Positions 24,778 through 34,034 of a DNA stretch of 64,000 nt are shown here, one piece after another. Positions within the stretch are counted from its first letter, which is position 1; each line of letters opens with the position of its first letter. The stretch comes from Actinomycetota bacterium (lineage in GTDB: Bacteria; Actinomycetota; UBA4738; HRBIN12), in contig DASQWI010000004.1 in the NCBI GenBank assembly GCA_035640355.1, positions 62,001-126,000 on the forward strand, written 5' to 3'. Below the pieces are notes generated by a model. The model saw nothing but the letters and a program-made list of their open reading frames with translations, did not search any database and was not told where the DNA came from. The position numbers and the translations under genes were made by a program.

Positions 24778-26871
24778 ATGTCGACGCTCGACCCGCTCGA
24801 CGAGTTCCCTCGGCAATACGCACGGACACGCGGGTTCAGCCTCGGGATCCCGCGCTCGTTCACGGTCTCTCCGGACGGCGAGCGCGTCGTGTTGCTTCGA
24901 ACGAGGGCTGGCGCCGATCCCGTCAGCTGTATCTGGGTCATCGACGTTGCCACCGGAGAAGAGCGATGCGTGTTCGACCCACGTTCCGTCGGCGAGGCCG
25001 ACGAGGAACAGCTGAGCGAGGCCGAACGGGCTCGCCGCGAACGAGCGAGGGAACGCTCCACAGGCGTGACCGCATACGCGACGGACGACCCCGTCAAGCG
25101 CGCGGTCTTCGCCGTCTCCGGGCGGCTTTTCCTGGCGGACCTGATCGAGGGAACCGCGCGCGAGCTATCCGCACCGGGCGCGGTCGACGACCCCCGCCTC
25201 GATCCGACGGGCGAGCGCATCGCGTATGTCGTCGACGGAGCGCTCCACGTTCGCGACATCGAGGGCGGCGATCGCACGCTCGCCGAGGACGCCGACCCCG
25301 ACATCACCTGGGGACTCGCGGAGTTCATCGCCGCGGAGGAGATGGCTCGGCTCCGCGGTCACTGGTGGTCGCCCGACGGATCGATGCTCGCCGCCGCCCG
25401 CGTCAACGAACGGAACGTCCAGATCTGGTACATCACAGATGCGACCGATCCGGCGTCCTCGCCCCGCGCGGTCCGGTACCCGCAAGCCGGGGCGCACGAC
25501 GCCGTCGTGACCCTCCATGTGTTCGACGTCTCGAGCGGCGATCGCCACGACGTCACGTGGGACGCTGAGACCTTCCCCTACCTCGCGCGCGTCGAGTGGA
25601 GCGAGGGCGGCCCACCTGTAGTCCTCGTCCAGTCCAGAGACCAACGCCGAACGCAACTCCTGGACGTCGATCCGCAAACGGGTGCGACGTCACTCGTTCG
25701 CGAAGCGTTCGACGACGAGTGGGTCGACCTGTTCGAGACGCCCAAGCGCCTCGCCAACGGCCCCATCGTCGAGGTCGCTGCCGACCGCGACACCGACACG
25801 TATCGCCTGACCGTCGACGGCAAGCCCGTCACTTCCCCAGGCGTGCAGGTTCGAGAGGTCCTCGAGGCGGCGCAAGGCGTCCTGTTCCGCGCCTCGGAAG
25901 GCGACCCGACGGAGATCCACCTGTGGCGGTGGACGCAGGCCGAAGGTCCTGTTCGCATCACCCAGGAACCCGGCGTGCACACCGGAGCGACCGGCGGCGA
26001 CGTGAGCGTCGTCGTGTCGGCGACGACCCAGCAACTGTTCCCGAAGGCGACGATACGACGCAACGGGTCCGCCACAAGCGAGATCGCGTCCAAGGCCGAA
26101 ATGCCGGTGATCGAACCGACGCCCCGCTATCTCACGCTCGGCGAACACAACCTCCGCGCGGCGCTCCTCCTTCCGAACGGACGGGAGCCTGACGCACCCC
26201 TTCCCGTCCTGATGGATCCGTACGGGTTCCCCCACGGCGCGCAGGTGCTCAAGGCGCGAACGCGCATGCTCGACTCGCAGTGGCTCGCCGACCACGGCTT
26301 CGCCGTCCTGATCGCCGACGGCCGCGGCGTCGACGGCCGCGGGCCCGCCTGGGACCGCACGATGAAGTACGACTTCACGATCGCGCTCGAGGACCAGGTC
26401 GACGCGCTCAACGCCGCGGCCGACCAGTTCTCGTTCCTCGACCTCTCGCGCGTCGCGATGCGCGGATGGTCGGGCGGCGGTTACCTGTCCGCGATGGCCG
26501 TGATCTGGCGACCCGACGTGTTCCACGCCGGCGTGGCGGGCGCGCCGGTCACGGACCCGCGCCTGTACGACACCCATTACATGGAGCGGTACCTGGGCCA
26601 TCCCGACGAGCACCCCGACGTGTACGAACGCAACTCGCTGATGGCCGGCGCGGCGAAGCTCGAACGCCCGCTCCTGCTGATCCATGGGCTCGTCGACGAC
26701 AACGTGTACGTGGCGCACACGCTTCGTCTCTCCGCAGCGCTGTTCGAGGCCGGACGGCATCACGAGCTTGTCCTGGTCCCGAACGCGACCCATCTCACGC
26801 GCTCGGAGGCGGTGACCGAGAATCTCCTTCGAACGCAGCTCGACTTCCTGAAGCGCTCGCTCGGACTGTAG
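24778..26871 (+). CDS. S9 family serine peptidase (dipeptidyl-peptidase IV-like)
   Basis: 697 residues, the usual length of DPP4-type prolyl oligopeptidases. An N-terminal beta-propeller (repeats with SPDGERVVLL, WSPDGSMLAA) precedes the alpha/beta-hydrolase domain. Nucleophile Ser565 lies in GWSGGGY; the acid is in HGLVDDNV (about 636-643) and the base His in NATHLT (about 671). A Glu pair in AEFIAAEEMARLRG matches the DPP4 motif that binds the substrate amino terminus, favouring dipeptidyl-peptidase activity. No signal peptide, so cytosolic. LtrA follows after 5 bp. Confidence 0.9.
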   Translation: MSTLDPLDEFPRQYARTRGFSLGIPRSFTVSPDGERVVLLRTRAGADPVSCIWVIDVATGEERCVFDPRSVGEADEEQLSEAERARRERARERSTGVTAYATDDPVKRAVFAVSGRLFLADLIEGTARELSAPGAVDDPRLDPTGERIAYVVDGALHVRDIEGGDRTLAEDADPDITWGLAEFIAAEEMARLRGHWWSPDGSMLAAARVNERNVQIWYITDATDPASSPRAVRYPQAGAHDAVVTLHVFDVSSGDRHDVTWDAETFPYLARVEWSEGGPPVVLVQSRDQRRTQLLDVDPQTGATSLVREAFDDEWVDLFETPKRLANGPIVEVAADRDTDTYRLTVDGKPVTSPGVQVREVLEAAQGVLFRASEGDPTEIHLWRWTQAEGPVRITQEPGVHTGATGGDVSVVVSATTQQLFPKATIRRNGSATSEIASKAEMPVIEPTPRYLTLGEHNLRAALLLPNGREPDAPLPVLMDPYGFPHGAQVLKARTRMLDSQWLADHGFAVLIADGRGVDGRGPAWDRTMKYDFTIALEDQVDALNAAADQFSFLDLSRVAMRGWSGGGYLSAMAVIWRPDVFHAGVAGAPVTDPRLYDTHYMERYLGHPDEHPDVYERNSLMAGAAKLERPLLLIHGLVDDNVYVAHTLRLSAALFEAGRHHELVLVPNATHLTRSEAVTENLLRTQLDFLKRSLGL

Positions 26872-26876
26872 GCACG

Positions 26877-28097
26877 ATGAGCGATCGAACCGTCGACACC
26901 GTCCAGCGGGTGACGCCGCTCGAGCTCTTCTTCGACCTCGTCTTCGTGTTCGCGATCACCCAGGTGACGGGGTTCCTGTCCGATCACGCGACGTGGGAGG
27001 GCCTGCTCCAAGGCGTCATGTTGCTCGGCGCCCTGTGGTGGGCGTGGGCGGCGTACGCGTGGCTGACGAACACGCTGAATCCCGAAGAGGGAGGCGTTCG
27101 AATCGCCGTGTTCTGCGTGATCGGCGCGATGCTCATCGTGTCGTTGGCGGTGCCCAAGGCGTTCAGCACGGCCGGTGTGACGTTCGGCGTGGCGTACTTC
27201 GTGGTGCGCGCGCTTCACATCGTCCTCTACGCCATCGCCGGTCGGGGCGACCGGGACTTGCTCGGCGCCGTCCTCCGGTTCGCACCGACGGCGGTCCTGG
27301 GTCCAGGGCTCCTCGTCATCGCGGGCTTCTTCGACGGCGCGACGCAGCTCGCCCTTTGGGGCGCGGCGCTGGCGATCGACTATCTCGGCGCGCTCATCGG
27401 TCGCGGGCGCGGATGGAACGTCTCGCCCGAGCATTTCGTCGAGCGCCACGGGTTGATCGTGATCATCGCGCTGGGAGAGTCGATCGTCGCGATCGGAGTG
27501 GGCGCAGCCGGGCTGCCGGTCGATCGAGACATGATCCTCACCTCCCTCTTGGGGTTTGCCGTCGCCTGCGCGGTGTGGTGGTCCTACTTCGACTGGGTCG
27601 CTTTCGTGTCGCAGGCGAGGCTGGCAGAGGCGACCGGTCGGGACCGAGCCACGCTCGCGCGCGACCTGTACACGTACCTGCACCTGCCGATGGTTGCCGG
27701 TATCGTCCTGTTCGCCCTCGGCGTCAAGACGACGCTTGCCCACGGCGACGAGCCGCTTCCGATCATCTCGGCCGTCGGCTTGTTCGGCGGGCTGGCGGCC
27801 TACTTCGCTGCGCACGTGGCCACGCGGCTCCGGATCGGCGGTGGGTGGGGGCACGGCCGGCCGATCGCCACGCTCGTGCTCCTCGGGCTGATCCCGGTGG
27901 CCCGAATGGTGCCCGCCGCCGTCGCACTCGGACTCGCCGCGGCCGTGTGCATAGCCCTCGTCGCGTACGAAGCGCTCCGCTATCCCTATGCCCGCCACTG
28001 GATCCGGGACCGGCGGGGTGCGTTCACGCAAGAAGAGGCCGCCCGGGTCGCGAGCACTCGCGGTCGGAACCCTCCTCCACGTGTCGAGGCGGACTAG
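26877..28097 (+). CDS. Low temperature requirement protein A (LtrA) family
   Basis: 406-residue polytopic membrane protein with about ten hydrophobic segments. Family hallmarks are TPLELFFDLVFVFAITQVT at the N-terminus and VERHGLIVIIALGESIVAIGVG in the middle. Listeria LtrA was linked to growth at low temperature, but no transport or enzymatic role is settled. ATG 26877 starts just before the conserved N-terminus and five bases after the peptidase stop; likely co-transcribed with it. Confidence 0.88.
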   Translation: MSDRTVDTVQRVTPLELFFDLVFVFAITQVTGFLSDHATWEGLLQGVMLLGALWWAWAAYAWLTNTLNPEEGGVRIAVFCVIGAMLIVSLAVPKAFSTAGVTFGVAYFVVRALHIVLYAIAGRGDRDLLGAVLRFAPTAVLGPGLLVIAGFFDGATQLALWGAALAIDYLGALIGRGRGWNVSPEHFVERHGLIVIIALGESIVAIGVGAAGLPVDRDMILTSLLGFAVACAVWWSYFDWVAFVSQARLAEATGRDRATLARDLYTYLHLPMVAGIVLFALGVKTTLAHGDEPLPIISAVGLFGGLAAYFAAHVATRLRIGGGWGHGRPIATLVLLGLIPVARMVPAAVALGLAAAVCIALVAYEALRYPYARHWIRDRRGAFTQEEAARVASTRGRNPPPRVEAD

Positions 28098-28132
28098 CCG
28101 GGACGCACCGAAACCGCTGTTACCCTGCCGAC

Positions 28133-29374
28133 ATGCCCGTCGTCGTGCAGAAATACGGCGGTACCTCGGTCGGAACGCGCGAGCGGATCCAGCACGTCGC
28201 CGACCGGGTCGCCAGAACGCGCGAGGATGGCAACGACGTGCTGGTGGTCGTCTCGGCGATGGGGGACACCACGGACGACCTGCTTCGGATGGCCAACGAG
28301 ATCACGCTCGTCCCCGAGCCGCGGGAGCTCGACATGCTCCTCACGTCCGGCGAGCGTATCGCCATGTCGCTCCTGGCGATCGCGGTGAACGCGCGCGGGT
28401 GCAGGGCCGCTTCGTACACCGGGTCGCAGGCGGGGATCATCACCGACACGCAGCACGGCAAGGCGCGGATCGTCGAGGTTCGACCGGGCCGGCTCCGCGA
28501 GTCGCTCGATGCCGGCAACGTCGTGATCCTCGCCGGGTTCCAGGGGCTGTCGACGAGTTACGACATCACCACGCTCGGGCGGGGCGGTTCGGACACGACG
28601 GCCGTGGCGATGGCCGCGGCGCTCGGCGCGAACGTGTGTGAGATCTACACCGACGTCGACGGGGTCTTCACCGCAGACCCACGCCTGGAACCGTCGGCTC
28701 GAAAGCTCGATCGGATCTCGTACGAGGAGATGTTGGAGCTGTCGGCCGCCGGCGCGAAGGTCCTCCAGCTGCGATGCGTGGAGTACGCTCGTCGGCACGG
28801 CGTGCACCTCCGAGTGCTGCCGGCGCTCACCGACGGCGAAGGGACCTGGGTGGTGGAGCGGGACGAGATCCCCACGCTCGAGCAGGCACTGATCCGCGGC
28901 GTCGCGCTCGACACCGACGAGGCGAAGGTCACGCTCGACGAGGTTCCCGACCGCCCGGGCATCGCCGCAGCGATCTTCAAGGCGATTGCGGCGGAAGGGA
29001 TCAACGTCGACATGATCGTGCAGAACGTCTCACACGCCGGACGGACGGATCTCTCGTTCACCGTGCCGCGAGCCGAGCTCCAACGGATTCACGAGCTGTT
29101 GCAGGGGATCGTGAGCGACGTGGAAGCGCTTCGCTACTCCACAGACGACGGCATCGCGAAGCTCTCGCTCGTCGGTGCCGGGATGAAGAGCTCGCCCGGG
29201 GTGGCCGCGGACATGTTCGACGCGCTCGCGACCGAGGGGATCAACATCGAGATGATCTCGACCTCGTCGATCCGCATCTCGTGTGTGATCCGAGCCGCCG
29301 ATGCCGAGCGCGCCGTGCAAACGGTTCATCAACGATTCGGGCTGTCGGGTGACGTGCTGGAGGGCGAGGGCTAG
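28133..29374 (+). CDS. lysC: Aspartate kinase
   Basis: 413-residue monofunctional aspartokinase, first step to lysine, threonine and methionine. Kinase motifs VVQKYGGTSVGT, TLGRGGSDTTAVA and YTDVDGVFTADPR are present. Two C-terminal ACT domains (VPDRPGIAAAIFKAIAAEGINVDMI and AGMKSSPGVAADMFDALATEGINIEMI) carry the usual feedback-binding sequence. TACCCT sits six bases before the ATG, pointing to a leaderless transcript. A zinc-ribbon gene starts right at the stop, and asd follows. Confidence 0.95.
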   Translation: MPVVVQKYGGTSVGTRERIQHVADRVARTREDGNDVLVVVSAMGDTTDDLLRMANEITLVPEPRELDMLLTSGERIAMSLLAIAVNARGCRAASYTGSQAGIITDTQHGKARIVEVRPGRLRESLDAGNVVILAGFQGLSTSYDITTLGRGGSDTTAVAMAAALGANVCEIYTDVDGVFTADPRLEPSARKLDRISYEEMLELSAAGAKVLQLRCVEYARRHGVHLRVLPALTDGEGTWVVERDEIPTLEQALIRGVALDTDEAKVTLDEVPDRPGIAAAIFKAIAAEGINVDMIVQNVSHAGRTDLSFTVPRAELQRIHELLQGIVSDVEALRYSTDDGIAKLSLVGAGMKSSPGVAADMFDALATEGINIEMISTSSIRISCVIRAADAERAVQTVHQRFGLSGDVLEGEG

Positions 29375-30061
29375 ATGGTCGTCTGCCCGAGCTGCCGGCA
29401 CGCCAACGAGGAAGGCGCCGAGAACTGCGCGAACTGCGGCGACTCGTTGGCGCCCGGGTACACGGCCCTCTTGGCGGTTCGCCGCGACCCGTCGGAGCGG
29501 CCGCCGATCGAGGTTCGCCAGCCGAACCCACCGTCGAAGTGGCGGCCCTATGTCGTGCTCGGCGGGCTGGTGCTGGCACTGGGGGTTGCGGGCGTGGCGT
29601 GGCTCCTGCGCCCCGATCCGTGCCAGGGAACCAATTTCCGGTCGGACAACTTCGGGTACTGCATCCTCGTTCCGGAGGGCTGGGAGGCCGGGCCGGCGCG
29701 TTTCGGCTCCGCCGTGGAGCTCGACCAGTTCGCGCCCCCGACCGAGGCCGCGACGGTCATGGTCGAGGCAGTCGACCTGGAAAGCGGTACGCGCCTGGAA
29801 GACTGGTCGCAGTTCGTCCGTCAGCGCGACGAAGACGCGGGACTCACGCCCGGCGCCTCGAGTGAAGAAACGATCGACGGCGTCGACGCGATCACGTGGG
29901 ACGTGAGGGTGTCCGCCGAGGGCGAGAGCTTCCAGATGCGCGAGGTCGTCGTCGTCCGCGAAGACATCGGCTGGCGCATCACGCTCAACGACGTGGCGGA
30001 TCGCTTCTCGACGAGCGCCGTCGTTTTCGAGTCGATGCTCGACTCCTGGCAGTTCCGATAA
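29375..30061 (+). CDS. Zinc-ribbon single-pass membrane protein, unknown function
   Basis: 228 residues. The N-terminus is a short zinc ribbon, CPSCRHANEEGAENCANCG (residues 4-22), followed by a transmembrane segment YVVLGGLVLALGVAGVAWLL and an extracytoplasmic domain of about 140 residues opening NFRSDNFGYCILVPEGWE. The outer domain resembles PsbP/LpqN-like folds only loosely. It lies between lysC and asd; the first codon directly follows the lysC stop, so it is probably in the same transcript by position rather than function. Confidence 0.78.
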   Translation: MVVCPSCRHANEEGAENCANCGDSLAPGYTALLAVRRDPSERPPIEVRQPNPPSKWRPYVVLGGLVLALGVAGVAWLLRPDPCQGTNFRSDNFGYCILVPEGWEAGPARFGSAVELDQFAPPTEAATVMVEAVDLESGTRLEDWSQFVRQRDEDAGLTPGASSEETIDGVDAITWDVRVSAEGESFQMREVVVVREDIGWRITLNDVADRFSTSAVVFESMLDSWQFR

Positions 30062-30093
30062 TCGCGTAGCTCGGCGGCTACCATGGTTCGACC

Positions 30094-31125
30094 ATGCGCG
30101 TTGCCGTCGTCGGTGCCACGGGAGCGGTCGGCCGAACCATGCTCCGGATCCTCGAGGAACGGGACTTTCCCGTGGACGAACTCATCCCGCTCGCCTCGGA
30201 GCGAACCGCGGGCACGCGCATCCGATTCAAGGGCGACGAGCACACCGTGGGCGTGTTGTCACACGACGCTCTGGATGGTGTAGATATCGCGCTGAGCTCG
30301 TGTGGCAGCGCGGTTGCGAAGAGCTGGATCCCCGCGGCTGCCGAGGCCGGCACCGTCTGTATCGACAACTCGAGCGCGTTCCGGATGGAACCCAACGCGG
30401 CGCTCGTGATTCCGGAGATCAATGCTGAAGCGCTCGATTCCGAGCCGAAGATCATCGCCGTTCCGAACTGCACGATCATCACGGCGCTGATGGCCGTCGC
30501 GCCGATCCATCGCGCGGCGGGACTGCGTTCGCTAATCGTGAGCTCGTACCAGTCGGTGTCGGGGGCCGGGCAGAAGGGCGTGCGCGAGCTCGCCGAACAG
30601 GTGGAGAAGCTCCACGGGATGGAAGAGGAGCTGGCGCATCCCGATCCCGAATCGCTGCCCGTCGGGGACGTGTTCGGCAAAACGATCGCCTACAACGTGG
30701 TCGCCAAGATCGACGTGTTCGACGAGGAGACGGGGTACACGTTCGAGGAGATCAAGATGATCCGCGAGGCCAGGCGCATCCTGTCAATGCCTCAACTCGA
30801 CATCAGCGCGACGTGCGTGCGCGTTCCGGTGCCGGTTGGACACAGCGTGAGCGTGTACGCGACGTTCGACCGGCCGGTCTCGATCGAGGAAGCGCGCGAG
30901 ACGATCGCGGGTGCACCCGGCGTTCAGTTGCGCGATGACCCGGCGAACGGCGTCTACCCGAGCCCGCTCGAGGCCGCGGGGATCGACGACGTTCTCGTCG
31001 GACGAATCCGAAAGCCCGAGGGCCACGACGACGCGCTGTGGCTCTTCGCATGCGGCGACAACCTGCGAAAGGGCGCCGCGTTGAACGCCGTGCAAATCGC
31101 GGAAGCAGTTCGCGCCCGTTCGTGA
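30094..31125 (+). CDS. asd: Aspartate-semialdehyde dehydrogenase
   Basis: 343 residues, NADPH-dependent second step of the aspartate family pathway. The N-terminal VVGATGAVGRTM loop, SSCGSAVAK, DNSSAFRM and the catalytic Cys126 in VPNCTI are visible; SSYQSVSGAGQKG completes the active site. It has its own TACCAT nine bases before the ATG. The stop overlaps the HIT gene (GTGA). Confidence 0.95.
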   Translation: MRVAVVGATGAVGRTMLRILEERDFPVDELIPLASERTAGTRIRFKGDEHTVGVLSHDALDGVDIALSSCGSAVAKSWIPAAAEAGTVCIDNSSAFRMEPNAALVIPEINAEALDSEPKIIAVPNCTIITALMAVAPIHRAAGLRSLIVSSYQSVSGAGQKGVRELAEQVEKLHGMEEELAHPDPESLPVGDVFGKTIAYNVVAKIDVFDEETGYTFEEIKMIREARRILSMPQLDISATCVRVPVPVGHSVSVYATFDRPVSIEEARETIAGAPGVQLRDDPANGVYPSPLEAAGIDDVLVGRIRKPEGHDDALWLFACGDNLRKGAALNAVQIAEAVRARS

Positions 31126-31541
31126 CCGACTGCGTCTTCTGCCGAATCGTCGCTGGCGACGCGCCGAGCGAGATCGTTGCGCAGAACGAGCGCGCGCTCG
31201 CCGTCATGGATATCAATCCGGCAACCGACGGTCACACGCTCGTGATCTCGAAGGCGCATGCCACGGACATCTGGGAACTCGAACGGGTAGACGGCGAAGC
31301 TGTGTGGTTGCTAACAGCGGACGTGGCGGAAGCGATCCGCGACACCCTGCACCCAGACGGGTTGACGCTGTTCCAGGCGAACCGGAAGGCGGGTTGGCAA
31401 GACGTCTTCCATTTCCACCTCCACCTGGTTCCGAGATGGTCGAACGACGATCTCGCTAAGCCATGGCAATCGAGCTCGGCCCGGCGAGACGGGATCGGCG
31501 AGGCGGCCGCGAAGATCCGTTCGGAGCTGCGTTCCCGTTAG
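31122..31541 (+). CDS. HIT family nucleotide-binding hydrolase
   Basis: 139 residues. CVFCRIVAGDAPSEIV at the start and the catalytic histidine triad HFHLHLVPR are typical of the HinT-like branch, which hydrolyses nucleoside phosphoramidates. Four-base overlap with asd (GTGA). Confidence 0.93.
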   Translation: MTDCVFCRIVAGDAPSEIVAQNERALAVMDINPATDGHTLVISKAHATDIWELERVDGEAVWLLTADVAEAIRDTLHPDGLTLFQANRKAGWQDVFHFHLHLVPRWSNDDLAKPWQSSSARRDGIGEAAAKIRSELRSR

Positions 31542-31558
31542 AGACTGACCGAAGCCGT

Positions 31559-32236
31559 TCACTGACGTACGAGCTCGATCCGTCGCAGCAGCGAGACCCT
31601 CCACGGCCATCGCCACGCGGTGGAACTCGCCAAGGTCAGAAATGTGCCGGCGGTGTGCGAAGCTGGGTCCGGCATCCAGCCGTGCAGCGGAAAGAACCCT
31701 CGTCGGAGGTCCCACACGAGCGCGCGCCCGTTCGGCCGCAACACCCGGCCGATCTCGCTCAAGGCAGCACGAACGTCTGTCCAGTGGTGCATCGACAGGG
31801 TGCTCACCACCAGATCGAACGACTCGTCCGGGAATGAGAGCGCCGACACATTCCCGACCACGAAGGACGGCGTGTCCCCGTCGCTCGCCGCCGCAGCATT
31901 CGCACGCGCCAGTTCGATCATCTCCGGATCGAGGTCGAGACCGGTCACGCGGAGACCGTATCGGCGTGCGAGAAGGATCGACAGTCGGCCGGGTCCGCAC
32001 CCGACCTCGAGGACGCGGGCCTCTTGGGGCGCCACTCGGGCGATGTCCGCGGCGACCCCGTCAAACAGCGATCGGAGCAGGAGTCGGTGTGCGAGAGCGT
32101 CGTAGACGGCGGCGTTGCTAACGAGGATTCCGCCGGCAACCTTCTTGCCCATGCTGCGCCGGCCGTGCCGAATGACGCCCAACGCGACCCCGGCCACCAC
32201 CCCGAGCGGAATCAGCCAGGCTCGACGTCGCGACAT
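31559..32236 (-). CDS. Class I SAM-dependent methyltransferase, membrane-anchored
   Basis: 225 residues. N-terminal hydrophobic segment AWLIPLGVVAGVALGVI may anchor it in the membrane. The SAM-binding motif VLEVGCGPGRLSILLA, the acidic GLDLDPEMIE and the post-motif LSFPDESFDLVVSTLSMHHW are of the UbiE/Methyltransf_11 type. It follows the ABC-2 genes at 3 bp spacing, so it is probably the last gene of that exporter operon. Substrate unknown. Confidence 0.87.
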   Translation of the reverse strand: MSRRRAWLIPLGVVAGVALGVIRHGRRSMGKKVAGGILVSNAAVYDALAHRLLLRSLFDGVAADIARVAPQEARVLEVGCGPGRLSILLARRYGLRVTGLDLDPEMIELARANAAAASDGDTPSFVVGNVSALSFPDESFDLVVSTLSMHHWTDVRAALSEIGRVLRPNGRALVWDLRRGFFPLHGWMPDPASHTAGTFLTLASSTAWRWPWRVSLLRRIELVRQ

Positions 32237-32239
32237 CGC

Positions 32240-32986
32240 TTACTCGACGTCTCGACGCGACATGGTGAACGCGCCCAATAGGCTCGAACCGGCCGTGTAG
32301 AGGCCGAGCACCGCGAGGCCCAAAGCCGGTGCGAGCAGGCGGTCCGGCTCCTGCCCACTGATCGCCGCGGCCGCCGCGCCCGGGAGGTAGCGGCCGACCT
32401 CGCCGAGGCCCCCGGTCGCGTCGGCCAGCAAGCCCTCGACGAACAAGAGCCAAGCGCATAACCCGACCAGGGTTGGAACCTGGCGTCGGACGATGGCCCC
32501 GACGCCGACGCCGATCGCCGCCCACAGCGCGGACGCGATCGTTCCTCCCGCAACGAGGAGCGCGGCGTCGTCGATGTCGACCAACATCTCGACGCCGCGA
32601 CCATCGAGCGTCGCCGTCCCCGAGCCGATGGCGATGACCGCTGCGACGAGGCCGAAGACCGCTCCGATCAGAATGCAAACGACGGCCTTCGCCGCCACCA
32701 CACGACCGCGCCGTGGAGTCACGAGAAAGGTTGGCCGGATCGTGCCGTGGCGGATCTCGCTCGTGATCGACAGAGCGCCGAGCAGGGCCGCGAACAACGA
32801 ACCCAAGAATCCTCCGAGCCCGAGGACCATCTGCTGGCGCGAACGATCTTGGAGCGCGTCGACCGGAAGACCGACGCCGTGGAGCACGACCGCGAGCGCG
32901 ACGAGTCCGACCATGGCCGCGAACAACGCGAGGACCGTTCGCGTCGACCGCTGCTTCAGGAGCTCGGAACGGAAGGCGTTGCTCAC
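32240..32986 (-). CDS. ABC-2 type transporter permease
   Basis: 248 residues with about six hydrophobic segments; begins SNAFRSELLKQRSTRT, a common ABC-2 permease N-terminus, and has the conserved SITSEIRHGTIRPTFLVTPRR after the second helix. It forms an exporter with the ATPase encoded immediately upstream (ATGA overlap). Confidence 0.88.
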   Translation of the reverse strand: MSNAFRSELLKQRSTRTVLALFAAMVGLVALAVVLHGVGLPVDALQDRSRQQMVLGLGGFLGSLFAALLGALSITSEIRHGTIRPTFLVTPRRGRVVAAKAVVCILIGAVFGLVAAVIAIGSGTATLDGRGVEMLVDIDDAALLVAGGTIASALWAAIGVGVGAIVRRQVPTLVGLCAWLLFVEGLLADATGGLGEVGRYLPGAAAAAISGQEPDRLLAPALGLAVLGLYTAGSSLLGAFTMSRRDVE

Positions 32987-33744
32987 GAGGCCGCTCCCGT
33001 CAGCTCGAGGAAGAGCTCCTCGAGCGTGGTCCGGCCGCGCTCGGTGAGCTCGTCGAGCGCTCCGCTCGCGATCCGACGACCTCGATCGATGATCACGACG
33101 TTATCGACAGTCTGCGCTGCCTCCGCCAGGATGTGACTCGATACGAGGACCGTGCCGCCTCCATTCGCGAACGTACGCAGGAACTGCCGTAGCCAGCGGA
33201 CGCCCGCGGGATCGAGCCCGTTTGCGGGCTCGTCGAGGACGAGGAGCTCGGGACCCCCAAGCATCGCCGCGGCCAGGCCGAGGCGCTGGCGCATGCCCAA
33301 CGAATACGTCTGAACGCGTCGACGAGCTAGCGACTCCAGCTCGACCAGCGCGAGTACGTCGTCCACTCGGCTCGCAGCGATGCCTCCGGCGATCGCGAGC
33401 GTCCGCAGGTGATCGCGCCCCGAGCGTCCGGGATGAAAGTCGTTCGACTCGAGAACCGCGCCGACCCGCCCGGCGGGCTCATCGAGGTCGCGGTATCGGC
33501 GACCGAACACGATCGCCTCACCCGCGGTGGGCTCGGCGAGCCCCAACAGCAGCCGCAACGTGGTGGTCTTGCCGGCACCGTTCGGTCCGAGGAAGCCTGT
33601 GACCGTGCCGGTCCGTAGCGAGAAGGAGAGATCGTCGACGGCGAGGACGTCGCCGAACCGCTTCGTCAGCGAGTTGACCGTCACCGGCTGGATCGCGGCG
33701 GGGGACGGAGCGTTTCGCGGTCCAGTGCGGTTGCGATCGTGCAC
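32983..33744 (-). CDS. ABC-2 transporter ATP-binding protein
   Basis: 253 residues. Walker A GPNGAGKTTT, signature YSLGMRQRLGLA and Walker B LLVLDEPANGLDP are present, as in drug or lantibiotic exporters of the CcmA/DrrA type. GTG 33744 has TAGGAG six bases upstream. The preceding 57-residue membrane gene and the downstream permease and methyltransferase make one operon, facing the TetR gene. Confidence 0.92.
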   Translation of the reverse strand: MHDRNRTGPRNAPSPAAIQPVTVNSLTKRFGDVLAVDDLSFSLRTGTVTGFLGPNGAGKTTTLRLLLGLAEPTAGEAIVFGRRYRDLDEPAGRVGAVLESNDFHPGRSGRDHLRTLAIAGGIAASRVDDVLALVELESLARRRVQTYSLGMRQRLGLAAAMLGGPELLVLDEPANGLDPAGVRWLRQFLRTFANGGGTVLVSSHILAEAAQTVDNVVIIDRGRRIASGALDELTERGRTTLEELFLELTGAAS

Positions 33745-33753
33745 TCGCGTCTC

Positions 33754-33927
33754 CTAATGCGAACCGGGGCCGATGGTGCCGCTCACGTGAAGGAAGACCA
33801 CGGCGCCGATCAGTGCTATCGCGACCACGATCCAGATGGCGACGACGAAGGGGCGCATCCGTCCGCGCGGGCCGACGGGCGAACGAGCGGGACCGTCGTT
33901 CGGGGAGGACGGAGTCCTTTGGGCCAT
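33754..33927 (-). CDS. Small single-pass membrane protein
   Basis: 57 residues: a basic, proline-rich N-terminus then one membrane helix FVVAIWIVVAIALIGAVVFL and a short tail. ATG 33927 has AGGA seven bases upstream. It is the first gene after the TetR-type operator and ends ten bases before the ATPase gene; a small subunit or accessory of the exporter is possible but unproven. Confidence 0.65.
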   Translation of the reverse strand: MAQRTPSSPNDGPARSPVGPRGRMRPFVVAIWIVVAIALIGAVVFLHVSGTIGPGSH

Positions 33928-33960
33928 CGGCGGTCCTCGCCTCGTTCAGTGCTGCGAGGG

Positions 33961-33989
33961 ACTTTATCGAGACAGATTGTCTATGTCAA
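33961..33989 (-). promoter_or_regulatory. Promoter with operator in the spacer (ABC-2 exporter operon)
   Basis: On the minus strand TTGACA (33989-33984) and TAAAGT (33966-33961) are 17 bp apart. The spacer contains the palindrome AGACA-GAT-TGTCT (33970-33982). Binding there by the divergently encoded TetR protein would block polymerase. Confidence 0.7.
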
Positions 33990-34034
33990 ATCACGGTGTC
34001 GCTCAAACGGCCGCGTGCGGCGTATAGTTCGTCC

